Assembly: GCF_000024025.1 (NCBI RefSeq)
Contig: NC_013131.1
Location: 1,550,001 to 1,614,000, forward strand
Source: Catenulispora acidiphila DSM 44928
GTDB taxonomy: Bacteria; Actinomycetota; Actinomycetes; Streptomycetales; Catenulisporaceae
Direction: 5' to 3'
DNA: 64,000 nt
Shown: in pieces, positions 53,255 to 62,087 of the stretch
Numbering within the stretch: position 1 is the stretch's first letter
How the letters are laid out: each line of letters begins with the position of its first letter
Notes under the pieces: generated by a model
The model's input: only the letters and a program-made list of their open reading frames with translations
Told to the model about the DNA's origin: nothing
Database searches by the model: none
Made by a program: the position numbers and the translations under genes

Positions 53255-54586
53255 TCAGCTCGCCGTGCAGGTATCGGGTTTGCACGTGTGTCGTACCGAC
53301 GCTGTCTCTTCGTCGAGGCGGAGAAGCACGGCGAACTGGCAACCTATGGCTAGGCCCATGTCGTCCACAAAAGACTTCATGCTCGAGAACTGTGCCCCGC
53401 TTGTATGACGGCTGACGGTGATCACATCTCCGTCGCCTCCCGGGACGGAGAATCGTCGGGTCATCGGTGCCCGACGTAATCCGAGGTGCCATGTGAGCCA
53501 CGGATGGACGATGACCCCGCTTCCCCGCAAGACTTCCCTGTCTACTGTCAATAGGACACCCGCGATGTTCCCGGCCTCATCGATGATGATGTTCCGCGGC
53601 CTTCGCGGCTCAGATTCCTCATATGGACTAGCCCCGCGTTCGACCAGATCGAACCGGCCGTCTCGATGGATACCGACGCGTACCCCAATGAGACACTGCA
53701 CAACGCGTGCGGCACTCACCGGATAGCGGCGTACGACCTCTGCGATCAGGTTCTTCCGTGTGATCGGTCCTCGCTCTGTGAGTACGTCGACAACGACATC
53801 CATCGCGTTCGTGTATTCGGTCGCGCCTGGAACGTGCCAGTCCGTTAGGGCCCACGTGCCCTCGGGGCGCAATTGCCGGAAACGGCTGTCACGACGCATC
53901 GCCTCGGCGACAGCGTTGCGGTTACCCCCGACAGCCATCACGATTGGTTCGATTCTCCGCGGCTCGCCCTCAGAAAGCAGCCAGAGGTAGCTGGCGTCTC
54001 GCGCTCTAGCGTTACGTCGCAGCCAGTAATCGTGAGGGCCCCGCACCAGAGGGCTGCGCGAATGGGTGAGGATGGCTCGCAACGGAGTGTTCTCTGGAAA
54101 CTCGAGATTCGCCGCGGCGGTGTCCAAGTCGTCGTCTGTGAACGGAGCCAACGCGATCAAGTCACGTAGTTGTGCGGCGAGACCACTTGGGTCCATCGAC
54201 CAAATCCCATCGATAGGTCCAGCCCACGTCCGGGCGCGGTCAGCGCCCGCAGCGCGGAGTAGCGTCCCCCGTACGATGCCGACCGAGTCCGGAAGAATAT
54301 CGGCGAAGTCGGATTCGGCGACGACAGGCCTCACCGCGAACCTCTGTCTAACGCTCGCACGCCACCCTGGTCGAAGCGCGTCGACCTGGTCGACCCAAGA
54401 CTTCTCGCCGCGGCTGATCAGCTGGCGGATTCGCTCGCGCGAAAGCCCATAGGACTGTCCAATCGAATCCAGAGTCTCGCCAGAGGCCCGACGCGAGTGC
54501 AAGGCTTGGTCCCGTGGCGAGAGACTCTTCCATAGGGCCATGATCGTGTCCTCGGTGAGCTCCATGTCGTCGCCGAATGGGTTCAT
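53255..54586 (-). CDS. Sigma-region-4-like HTH protein of the restriction operon
   Basis: 443 aa from ATG at 54586, which overlaps the previous stop as ATGA. The N-terminal part (about 8-65) carries a sigma-70 region-4-like helix-turn-helix: LSPRDQALHSRRASGETLDS followed by IGQSYGLSRERIRQLISRGE. There is no region 2, so it is not a full sigma factor. Later segments look like winged helices (VVVDVLTERGPITRKNLIAE, VVRRYPVSAARVVQCLIG), suggesting several DNA-binding modules. It is the last gene of the four-gene operon. It might direct the complex to DNA or regulate it; unknown. Confidence 0.75.
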   Translation of the reverse strand: MNPFGDDMELTEDTIMALWKSLSPRDQALHSRRASGETLDSIGQSYGLSRERIRQLISRGEKSWVDQVDALRPGWRASVRQRFAVRPVVAESDFADILPDSVGIVRGTLLRAAGADRARTWAGPIDGIWSMDPSGLAAQLRDLIALAPFTDDDLDTAAANLEFPENTPLRAILTHSRSPLVRGPHDYWLRRNARARDASYLWLLSEGEPRRIEPIVMAVGGNRNAVAEAMRRDSRFRQLRPEGTWALTDWHVPGATEYTNAMDVVVDVLTERGPITRKNLIAEVVRRYPVSAARVVQCLIGVRVGIHRDGRFDLVERGASPYEESEPRRPRNIIIDEAGNIAGVLLTVDREVLRGSGVIVHPWLTWHLGLRRAPMTRRFSVPGGDGDVITVSRHTSGAQFSSMKSFVDDMGLAIGCQFAVLLRLDEETASVRHTCKPDTCTAS

Positions 54587-55167
54587 GGGTTGATGTGCAC
54601 CACGCGAAGCCGGCATCGTTCGGCGATGCGCTTGTGATGCTTCTTGATGTCGTCAGGCGTTGGGCTTTCGAACGAGTCAACTACACAAAGGACCCAGTCC
54701 GTCTGATCGCCGTCGGCGATGGCCGACAGCGCGGCCCAAACGAGGTGCTTGAAGTTGGCCGCCGAGTCTGCCCACGTCAGAGTGACTGTTTGCTCACCTT
54801 TGAGGGCTCGGACTCGCATCGGCTTGATTCGCCTCGTGCCTGGGAGAGCATTCCAGCCGGAACCAAGCGCGGAGTTGACTAGCTGGTCGAGGCTGGCCGC
54901 TGGGTTCGGTACTAGCGGAGCGTACTTGCCTTCACCATAAAGAGCGCGTGCGTACTCCTTCATCACTCCGTCCTTGATCCATACTCGGACCTGCTCAAGG
55001 GTCATGAAATCCTTGAGCTTGCCACCGATCTCCGGGTCGGTTGCCCACTTCTCGTACATCTCCGTCTTTTTGCCGAGAGGCAGGTGAGCCCAGCGGAGGG
55101 CGTCGGCCTCCAGGAACAGGCATCGGACGATCTTCTCTTCTACCTCTGCCGTTAGTCGCTTAGTCAT
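54583..55167 (-). CDS. Unknown 194-aa protein of the restriction operon
   Basis: 194 aa; start and stop overlap its neighbours (TAATG with the helicase gene, ATGA with the HTH gene), so it is clearly co-translated. The N-terminal half is helical and charged (MTKRLTAEVEEKIVRCLFLE, KTEMYEKWATDPEIGGKLKD). The C-terminal half has alternating strands and helices (RVRALKGEQTVTLTWADSAA, DWVLCVVDSFESPTPDDIKK). I do not recognise the family and see no catalytic motif. Its conserved place in the operon would be the key to its role. Confidence 0.8.
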   Translation of the reverse strand: MTKRLTAEVEEKIVRCLFLEADALRWAHLPLGKKTEMYEKWATDPEIGGKLKDFMTLEQVRVWIKDGVMKEYARALYGEGKYAPLVPNPAASLDQLVNSALGSGWNALPGTRRIKPMRVRALKGEQTVTLTWADSAANFKHLVWAALSAIADGDQTDWVLCVVDSFESPTPDDIKKHHKRIAERCRLRVVHINP

Positions 55168-56837
55168 TAGTCAATCCCCCAATTCTCAGGAAACTGCAGT
55201 CTTACCTCGTCCGCGGCCGTCTCCAAATCAGCCGCGTCCTTGATCCAATTATCGAGAAGGCTTCCGGCGGTCTCGTCACTGAAGCGGACGCCGGCATGTG
55301 GCGCGGCCAACCTCAGATGTTCGGACTCTGATTCATCGAGCGATCTTCGCAGGTCAAGGGTGGCCGCTACGCGCCGGATGTCTGTGACGAAATCGAGCAC
55401 CTTGAGTTCCTTCTTGCCCGGGCTTAGACGTAGGCCTCGGCCGAGTTGCTGGACGAAGATCCGCCGGCTGTGCGTGACGCGAAGGAACCCGATCAAGTTG
55501 ACGTCGGGTACGTCGACACCTTCGTTGAACACGTCCACGCAGGTGATCACCGGTACCCGGCCGAGTCGGAACTCGTTGAGCAGGATCTGGCGCCTTTGCC
55601 GAGACAACCCGCTGTGCAGGAATGTGGCTCGTTGCCAGGCGGAGTCGGCTGTGGCGAGGAGTTTCGCGATGTGCTCCGCGTGTTCGATGGTCTGGCAGAA
55701 CAGGATGGCTCTTGGGTCGCGGGTCTCTCGCCACGCGGTACGGAAGAACTCCAAGATCTCCTCATCGCGCTGCGGCAGGAATAGTTGTCGGTTCAGCTCT
55801 TTGATGGAGTACTGGTGATCACTCGCTCGCCGTACGAACTCCCAGTCGATGTTGTCGACGAAGATCCTGTAGTCGACCGCTGAGAGGTAGCCGGCGGACA
55901 TGCCTTCGGCGATGCTCATCTTGAAACTTGGGCGCCCGAAGCGGGACGTGATGTCGAACTTGTCCCCGCGCCACGGCGTGGCTGTCACGCCAAACCTGGC
56001 GGCATCACCACACAGATCAAGCAGTTCCGCAAATCTTCCGTTCTCGCTGACGTGATGCGTCTCATCGATCATCACCAGCGACGGGGTGAGTCTTCCCGAG
56101 CGCACAAGGCCCAACACTGACTCCACCGTCCCCACCACGACACCGTCGAGGGCTGGAGGTTTGTGGTCTCCAGTGACCAGGCGGGTGGGGACGTCCTTGC
56201 CTAGATGCCGCCAGAGTGCCCGTTCCAATTGTTCGACGAGCTCTTTCATGTGCGCGGCGACGAGCACGGCCGCGTCCGGCCGATCGGCGAGGTGCCTTCT
56301 GATCACTTCGCCGCCAATGACCGTCTTGCCCAAACCAGTGGCGAGGACGAGCAGGGAGCTTCCGTGATCACGCAAGTCGGCCTCCACTCGGTTGGCCGCC
56401 GTGACTTGGTAGTCCCGAAGGTCGAATGTGGCTGGAACCCGAACCGGCATCCGCTCCCAGATTGACGCGAGGGTCGGGCCGGTCCACGTCGTGATGTTGA
56501 TGCCAATGGACTCCAGGGCACTTCGCCTCTCCTCGGCGGAGCGGTTCAAGCCGATGTTCGTGACCAGTACGGCCTTGTCGGCACGGTACGTGTGACGTGC
56601 GCGCTCGAGGTCATCGACGCCTTGCCGATCGATCGCGCGGTTACTCGACCACTTGCATTGGAAGACCCACTGCTCCCGATCACGAACGGCGAGAAGGTCC
56701 GCGCCGTCGTCCCCGGAGCCGTCGACGATTCGAACGTCGGAGAAACCGAGATGCCATAGCGCGCGTTCGACGGCATGCGGCAGCCCGCGTGGGCCAGCGG
56801 CGAGCAGCGCCTCAGCTGAGAGGAACCCACCACTCAT
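55167..56837 (-). CDS. Mrr-type nuclease fused to SF2 helicase (restriction/defence)
   Basis: 556 aa. Residues about 15-120 are an Mrr-like PD-(D/E)xK nuclease: GDDGADLLAV (Asp47) and WVFQCKWSS (Gln60-Cys-Lys62). From about 140 an SF2 helicase follows: DLRDYQVTAANRVEADL, motif I LATGLGKTV (about 166-174), motif II DETHH (about 257), motif III TATPWRGD, and motif VI QQLGRGLRLS (near 465). It should use ATP to translocate on DNA and cut it. It overlaps the upstream ATPase gene by 4 bp (ATGA). Type III/Type I-R-like restriction role inferred. Confidence 0.9.
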   Translation of the reverse strand: MSGGFLSAEALLAAGPRGLPHAVERALWHLGFSDVRIVDGSGDDGADLLAVRDREQWVFQCKWSSNRAIDRQGVDDLERARHTYRADKAVLVTNIGLNRSAEERRSALESIGINITTWTGPTLASIWERMPVRVPATFDLRDYQVTAANRVEADLRDHGSSLLVLATGLGKTVIGGEVIRRHLADRPDAAVLVAAHMKELVEQLERALWRHLGKDVPTRLVTGDHKPPALDGVVVGTVESVLGLVRSGRLTPSLVMIDETHHVSENGRFAELLDLCGDAARFGVTATPWRGDKFDITSRFGRPSFKMSIAEGMSAGYLSAVDYRIFVDNIDWEFVRRASDHQYSIKELNRQLFLPQRDEEILEFFRTAWRETRDPRAILFCQTIEHAEHIAKLLATADSAWQRATFLHSGLSRQRRQILLNEFRLGRVPVITCVDVFNEGVDVPDVNLIGFLRVTHSRRIFVQQLGRGLRLSPGKKELKVLDFVTDIRRVAATLDLRRSLDESESEHLRLAAPHAGVRFSDETAGSLLDNWIKDAADLETAADEVRLQFPENWGID

Positions 56838-59176
56838 TCGCCGCTCGCGGTCTCGTCTAGTAGGAGGCGCAAGCTAAGGCGAGTGCGTTGCAGTCGTGTC
56901 GAGCCAGGGTTGGAACGGAAGCTCAGCAGAGTAGCGATGTCGTTCAAATAGCCGGCCACACGCGCCACGCTGAGCGCCCGTGACGATTGCGAGCTCACGG
57001 CCTCATAAGGGCCGACGAAAACCGTGCCGTCGAGGAACGCCTCGGGCCATGACTCGAACAGGCGGACCAGATACAGAGGTGGCGCGTAGAGCAAGAACTC
57101 CGCGTTGGCGCCAAGGTGTCCTGCCGTGAGGATCCCGTTCGCGATCATCTCATTCTCGGTCGCCGTGACCTCCTCAGCGGTCAGGTATTGGAAAGCTCGC
57201 GCCGGATCGGAGTCGACTTGCTTGACCATCATCCACCGGATCTCATTGAGGACCTCGCGAGCCTGACCTGTGAGCGTATCGACGTCGAGGGCCGTATCAG
57301 GCATGCAGACACGGCGAAGCTCAGTGATGAGGTGCGAGATCGGGAGGTCGCTGTTCGCGCGGACGCGAAGGGACATCGCGATCTCAGTGAGGAGCAATTC
57401 CGCAGGGTCGACACCTAGTCGACCGAACGCGTCATGACTGGCGTCCACATAGGCGGTGGCGGTGCCGCCAGCTCCTTGAACGAGTAGCAGAGGCGTGTCG
57501 TGGCCGGCGTCATCGGTCACGGTGGTGCCGACGACTCTTCGTGTCTCCACGCGCAGGTCACCCAGTCGCGGTAGGCCGAAGTCACGAGTCAACTCGGGAA
57601 TGATCGTTGACTGAGCTTGGTAGCGGTCGAGCCGTTCTCGCGCCGTCTCGGCCGGCGACTTTGGCGAGGAGGCCGGTGTCGACGAGGGAGTGACGGCCGG
57701 TGCGTCGCCAACGGGAGGAGCCGCTGACGTCAGGTCGCCGAGCGCCTCGATGACCGCAGCCTCGTCGGGGCGCTCTGGGGATACCGCCCGGGTCTTGCCC
57801 AGCTTGGCTTCCTTGACCCTCTCGTCGTGGTTGGCGACCGCTTCCCACCAGCGCTCGTCGTTCTGATACTCCTCGACGCCGTTGTGGAACTTCTGCGCCC
57901 ATAGCCGGGTCTGTTCGTGGATCGGTCCCGTCCCGTCACCTGGGATCAGGCAGCGTGTGCCTGCGGCGTTCCGGCGGTAGCCCTTGTACAGCAGTCCGAG
58001 AGGACTGGCGTTCTCGGGATAGCCGGCTTTCTTGGCCTTCTCTGGTTGCAGTGGGCCCGCGCCTCGCAGGAAGTCCATCGCGGCCTTCCAGCTGCGGTCT
58101 CCATAGTCGAAGGCATCCTTCTGGTACGTGACCGGGACATGGTCGAGGTGGATCTCGCCGACGAGGCGACCCCCCTGGTGGACTAGCTCGATCGGGTACT
58201 CGACGTCGATGACGCCGAGCGGATCGTTCGGGTTCTGCCAGTCGAACAGCCTCTTGTCCCATTGAAGGATCTTGCGGCCGTTGCGGAGGAAGTCGATGCC
58301 GAACTCGCGTTTGTCGAGGTGCCGTTGCACACCGAGCCATCCGTGGATGCGGCGCTGTCGTAGCGACAGCTGACCGCTCCCGCACTGGTCGCAGATGCCC
58401 TTGTTCGGCGCTTGCCAGTTCCCACAGTCCAGGCACACCTCACCTGGATCGAATGTCTGATCGATGGGGATGAAGGCGGGGACGCGCTCTTGGCTGGAGC
58501 CGTTGCCGTAAAGGACGAAGCGATCGTCTCCCCACCGGCAATGCCTCCGTGGTAGCACCCGTGTGCCTTGGACCCAGAGCTCGTAGCCTCTGTGTTCGAG
58601 GATCCACGAATAGAGCTTGCCGAGCGTGGTGCGAAGGTTCGCCTGGTTCTTACGGAGCCATTCGGCGCGAACGGGGTTCAATTTGCTGATCTCGATCCGA
58701 GTGCCGTGCTCGTTGGGGTCGGCCTTGGGCTCCACGAGGTCGAGAGCCTCGAAGTCCTCACCGATCTTGTCCAAGTCGATCTCGACGCCGATCCACTCGG
58801 GGTCGCCGACGCGAGTCGTCAGCACACGGGTCTTCCTGCCTAGCCGAGCCGTCGCCACATTGAAGCCCATGCCGAACAAGCCGAGCTTGTCGAAACGGTC
58901 GTTGCTGGACCAGCCGGCGCGCACGGCTCGCTCAAGCCTCGCCAAGCTCATGCCCTGGCCGGTGTCTCGGATGACGACCGTGGAGTCAGAGACCCTGCCA
59001 CCAGCGCTGGGCAGCGCGACACTCACCTTCATGCCTCCGGCCCATGGTTGGCCAGAGCGGACGATCTCGGTGAAGTCATCGAAGGAGTTGTCGATCAACT
59101 CAGCGACGCACTGCCACTCGTCGAACTGAATCTCGCCCAGCATCTTGAGGATGCGTGGAGATGGTGGGATCCTCAT
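56834..59176 (-). CDS. MORC/MutL-like GHKL ATPase of a restriction-modification locus
   Basis: 780 aa from ATG at 59176 with AGGAGAG 3-9 bases upstream. GHKL ATP-binding motifs: Glu26-LID-Asn30 (ELIDNSFDD), G1 box D71-T-G-Q-G (RDTGQGM), and G2 box GLFGMGFN (99-106). A second (S5-like) domain follows, and a four-Cys zinc ribbon (CLDCGNWQAPNKGICDQC, about 255-272). A Pro/Ser/Ala-rich linker (about 505-530) leads to a C-terminal region without a known motif. ATPases of this type, related to MutL and eukaryotic MORC, are known from bacterial restriction loci, where ATP-driven clamping on DNA is proposed. First gene of the operon. Confidence 0.87.
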   Translation of the reverse strand: MRIPPSPRILKMLGEIQFDEWQCVAELIDNSFDDFTEIVRSGQPWAGGMKVSVALPSAGGRVSDSTVVIRDTGQGMSLARLERAVRAGWSSNDRFDKLGLFGMGFNVATARLGRKTRVLTTRVGDPEWIGVEIDLDKIGEDFEALDLVEPKADPNEHGTRIEISKLNPVRAEWLRKNQANLRTTLGKLYSWILEHRGYELWVQGTRVLPRRHCRWGDDRFVLYGNGSSQERVPAFIPIDQTFDPGEVCLDCGNWQAPNKGICDQCGSGQLSLRQRRIHGWLGVQRHLDKREFGIDFLRNGRKILQWDKRLFDWQNPNDPLGVIDVEYPIELVHQGGRLVGEIHLDHVPVTYQKDAFDYGDRSWKAAMDFLRGAGPLQPEKAKKAGYPENASPLGLLYKGYRRNAAGTRCLIPGDGTGPIHEQTRLWAQKFHNGVEEYQNDERWWEAVANHDERVKEAKLGKTRAVSPERPDEAAVIEALGDLTSAAPPVGDAPAVTPSSTPASSPKSPAETARERLDRYQAQSTIIPELTRDFGLPRLGDLRVETRRVVGTTVTDDAGHDTPLLLVQGAGGTATAYVDASHDAFGRLGVDPAELLLTEIAMSLRVRANSDLPISHLITELRRVCMPDTALDVDTLTGQAREVLNEIRWMMVKQVDSDPARAFQYLTAEEVTATENEMIANGILTAGHLGANAEFLLYAPPLYLVRLFESWPEAFLDGTVFVGPYEAVSSQSSRALSVARVAGYLNDIATLLSFRSNPGSTRLQRTRLSLRLLLDETASGE

Positions 59177-59582
59177 GTGCTCTCCTGTCCGTTCGAAGTG
59201 AAGACGCGCTATCGGGTGGGTTGGTGGCTCGGCCGTCGTGACGTCAAACGGGATGGGCGGCTCCCGCGGCGAGCATAGGGCGCGCCGCTGACAAACCACA
59301 TCGTGGAGGAGGGCGGCGTGTTCCTCCCTCCTCGGCTGACCAAGCTCAGCGACTGTTCATGGGTGGCGCGGATGACGTTCCGGCACCGCTGCGGGGTCTT
59401 GTGGACGGTCGCGTTGGCGATGGGCCAGACGGTGTCGCCTGAATGGTCCAGCCGCATGGCAGAGCGTAGCGGAGTGGCACCCGTGGCGCGAGCGTCTAGT
59501 AGCCTCACGCGATCGAGTGATCCCGTTTAGTAATGAAATATGGCTTGATGCGGCTTGAACGACTCCGCGGTAGATTTCGTTC
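59177..59582. other. 406-bp divergent promoter region of the restriction island
   Basis: Separates the leftward ATPase operon from the rightward methyltransferase gene. No gene is visible. A hairpin or operator-like inverted repeat GAGGAGGG/CCCTCCTC lies at 59306-59333 (12-base loop). Near the methyltransferase a TAGATT hexamer (59571-59576) lies 7 bases before the ATG and could be a -10 box for a leaderless message. The stretch 59515-59560 is comparatively A/T-rich. Confidence 0.5.
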
Positions 59583-60842
59583 ATGCACACTCCTGCTGAT
59601 CGGATCCCACCGCCGCGAACCGCCGCCACTCCGGCAGCGGGAACCAGCGTCGAGTTGTTCAGTGGCGGGGGCGGCCTCGCGTTGGCGATGCATCGAGCGG
59701 GCTTCCAGCATCTGATGTGCAACGAGTTCGCGCCGCGGGCGTGCGAGACGCTGCGAATGAACAGTGAAGCCCTAGGACGTCCGCAACTGATCGAGGGCGA
59801 TATCGCCACCGCCGTGACTGACGAGCGTCTCGCGGAACTCACTGGCAAGGTCGACGTCGTCGCTGGCGGGCCGCCATGCCAACCGTTCAGTCTTGGTGGC
59901 GACCACCGGGGTCACGAGGACAGGCGAAACATGTTCCCTCAGCTCTTCAGAGTCGTGCGGGGGACTCGCCCAAAGGCGATCATCTGCGAGAACGTCCGGG
60001 GCTTGTTGCGCCCTTCGTTCAAGCCATACTTCGACTACATCCTTCGGGAGCTGGAGGCTCCTTTCGAGCAACGCGTGGACGGTGAGGTTTGGACAGAGCA
60101 CGACGAGCGCTTGCGAAAGGCGCTGCGAGGCCGCGGTGGCGAACCCTCGGAGCGATATGTGGTCAAAGCGATTCCTGTCAACGCCGCCAACTTCGGAGTG
60201 CCTCAGGTTCGCTACCGCGTGATCATCGTCGCTTTCCGTGCTGATCTGAGCGTCGCGTGGACGCCGCCGGCGGAGACGCATAGCCAAGCGTTGCTCGAAT
60301 TGGCTCAATCCACTGGCGAGTACTGGGACGAGCATCCCGAGGCGCCGCGACCTGACACGCCAGGTGGGTTCGTCCAACAGCGACTCGATGGTGGGCCGGA
60401 GGATGGAGGGACGCGGCGGTGGCGTACGTTACGGGACGCTCTAAAGGACCCAATGCCACTTCCTGAGCCGATCAACGGCAAGAATCGCGCGGGTTTCACT
60501 TACCACATCGGTATCCCTAACGCCCGCACGTACAAGGGCCACACGCCAAACCGACGTGACTGGCCGGCCAAGACCGTCAAGGCTGGAGTCCATGGTGTAC
60601 CGGGAGGCGAGTCTGTGATCGAGAATGACGATGGCACACATCGCTACATGACTGTGCGCGAGACCGCGCGAGTCATGACGTTCCCCGATACTTGGAAGCT
60701 GGATGGACCACGGACCGAGCAAATGCGGCAGCTTGGTAACGCTGTGCCGGTGCTGCTTGGCAACGTGTTCGCGGATTCGGTCGCCGCGGCGCTCGCGGCG
60801 AACATCGAGCCTGAGCGGCGAGTCGATGAGCGAATGGCGTGA
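59583..60842 (+). CDS. DNA (cytosine-5) methyltransferase
   Basis: 419 aa from ATG at 59583; no ribosome site is seen. C5-methyltransferase motifs in order: I FSGGGGLALAM (Phe26), IV GGPPCQPFSLGG (catalytic Cys99), VI ENVRGLL (Glu136), VIII VPQVRYRVIIV, IX-X RMTVRETARVMTFP-like YMTVRETARVMTFPDTW and LGNAVP (Gly385). The target-recognition domain lies between VIII and IX. It methylates cytosine in a specific DNA word not readable from sequence. The next gene is Vsr, which repairs the T:G mismatches such methylation causes. It protects host DNA from the nuclease operon, by inference. Confidence 0.94.
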   Translation: MHTPADRIPPPRTAATPAAGTSVELFSGGGGLALAMHRAGFQHLMCNEFAPRACETLRMNSEALGRPQLIEGDIATAVTDERLAELTGKVDVVAGGPPCQPFSLGGDHRGHEDRRNMFPQLFRVVRGTRPKAIICENVRGLLRPSFKPYFDYILRELEAPFEQRVDGEVWTEHDERLRKALRGRGGEPSERYVVKAIPVNAANFGVPQVRYRVIIVAFRADLSVAWTPPAETHSQALLELAQSTGEYWDEHPEAPRPDTPGGFVQQRLDGGPEDGGTRRWRTLRDALKDPMPLPEPINGKNRAGFTYHIGIPNARTYKGHTPNRRDWPAKTVKAGVHGVPGGESVIENDDGTHRYMTVRETARVMTFPDTWKLDGPRTEQMRQLGNAVPVLLGNVFADSVAAALAANIEPERRVDERMA

Positions 60843-61596
60843 GCGAAAGCCTCCAGAACGAGCTTGGCGCGCGGCACCAGGGAAGAGCCGCTCCGAGCGT
60901 TCCGCCGAACAGGACGTCGCGGCGGGCGGTCGCGAACATCGAATCGTCGTCACCTCCGCCGGAGGCGGTCCCTTGGCGTCCATCGAGCTGAAGACGCTTC
61001 CTCGATCTCGACGCGTATACGCCTACTTGCGGTGGTCCGACGCGGGAAAGACCGTCAACCGCTACGTTGGTGAGGTCAGTGGCGATGAGCGAGCGGACAA
61101 CCTGACTCAGGCATGGTCCATCGTCGCGGAATCCGGTATCGATAGGTTCATCGCGAAGCCGGAGGGCACGGTCGAGCCACGCGGCGCTTCATGGGCTTCG
61201 TCGCCCGCCGTGCGATCGGTGATGCAAGGAAACAGAGGACGGGATACGCGGCCGGAGATCGCTGTTCGATCGGCTCTCCATCGTGCCGGTCTTCGGTATC
61301 GTGTGAATTTTCGGCCGCTCACGGAGCTGCGTAGAACCGCGGATATCGTCTTCACTAAGGCTAAGGTGGCCGTTTTCATCGACGGTTGTTTTTGGCATGG
61401 CTGTCCAGAGCATCACAGAGCTTCACATGTCAACGCGAGCTATTGGAAAGAGAAGATCGCCACCAACAAGGCTCGAGACGCTGATACGGAAAGACGCCTA
61501 CAGGTCGCGGGATGGACGGTGATTCGTGCTTGGGAGCATGAAGCCCCAGATGCTGTAGCGGATCGCGTTATCGCCACCGTCAGGATCCAGATGTGA
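60826..61596 (+). CDS. vsr: Vsr (very short patch repair) endonuclease with N-terminal extension
   Basis: 256 aa from ATG at 60826, overlapping the methyltransferase by 17 bp. The Vsr domain spans about 130-256: NRGRDTRPEIAVRSALHRAG, catalytic Asp173 in ADIVF, and FIDGCFWHGCPEHH (186-197, with the zinc and catalytic Cys/His), then EKIATNKARDADTERRLQVA and a W residue in WEHE. It nicks at T:G mismatches from 5-methylcytosine deamination. Residues 1-125 are an extra domain (SIELKTLPRSRRVYAYLRWS, AGKTVNRYVGEVSG) absent from E. coli Vsr; it resembles a small beta-sheet DNA- or RNA-binding module of unknown role. Confidence 0.9.
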   Translation: MSEWRERKPPERAWRAAPGKSRSERSAEQDVAAGGREHRIVVTSAGGGPLASIELKTLPRSRRVYAYLRWSDAGKTVNRYVGEVSGDERADNLTQAWSIVAESGIDRFIAKPEGTVEPRGASWASSPAVRSVMQGNRGRDTRPEIAVRSALHRAGLRYRVNFRPLTELRRTADIVFTKAKVAVFIDGCFWHGCPEHHRASHVNASYWKEKIATNKARDADTERRLQVAGWTVIRAWEHEAPDAVADRVIATVRIQM

Positions 61597-61772
61597 GCGT
61601 GCGTGACGTTTGGCGTCGTACGAGGTGTAGCCGGTAGGCCGTGGTTGGCACTTCGTTTGAGAGCGCCGCAAAATCGGCGTCTACGCCCTGAAAGGTAAGG
61701 CGGGTTCTGCCGACAGGCGAATTCATTTGCTGTTATGGTCAATGCCATGCGCGGTCGACGGGAAATCGTAGA

Positions 61773-62087
61773 TTACTTCTCAAGCGATGGAAACGCGTGC
61801 TTAAGTTCACGGAAAAGCCGCCTCGCGGCTTCCTCGCTAAGGCCATCGGACGTGGCGAGAGATGGAAACGCGGCCTTGATGATTGCTACTAGCTGGCGCG
61901 CGCTATCGAGGTCAAGCTGAATCGACTGGCTTGTCTTTCCGGGGATCGCGCGTTCCTCTGACCCGTAGGTGTCTAGTTGGAGTATGGTCGCACCTTCATC
62001 CGAGAATGCCCTATAGCCGCAGCTAATCGGCTTATGCCGGCTCTGTGAATCACTTGATACGGGATTGAATTCTTTGATCATCGCCAC
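61773..62087 (-). CDS. Small conserved-type protein, unknown
   Basis: 104 aa. Sequence such as ATILQLDTYGSEERAIPGKT and SQSIQLDLDSARQLVAIIKA recalls a widespread family of small hypothetical proteins seen in islands and near restriction genes. The C-terminus repeats a motif (AAFPSLA and HAFPSLE). Codon use is less GC-rich than in the core genes. It is oriented against vsr and has its own promoter region. Function unknown. Confidence 0.65.
   Translation of the reverse strand: MAMIKEFNPVSSDSQSRHKPISCGYRAFSDEGATILQLDTYGSEERAIPGKTSQSIQLDLDSARQLVAIIKAAFPSLATSDGLSEEAARRLFRELKHAFPSLEK

Noticed and set aside
53255-54586. A complete alternative sigma factor
   Set aside because: Only a region-4-like helix-turn-helix is present; the core-binding region 2 is missing.
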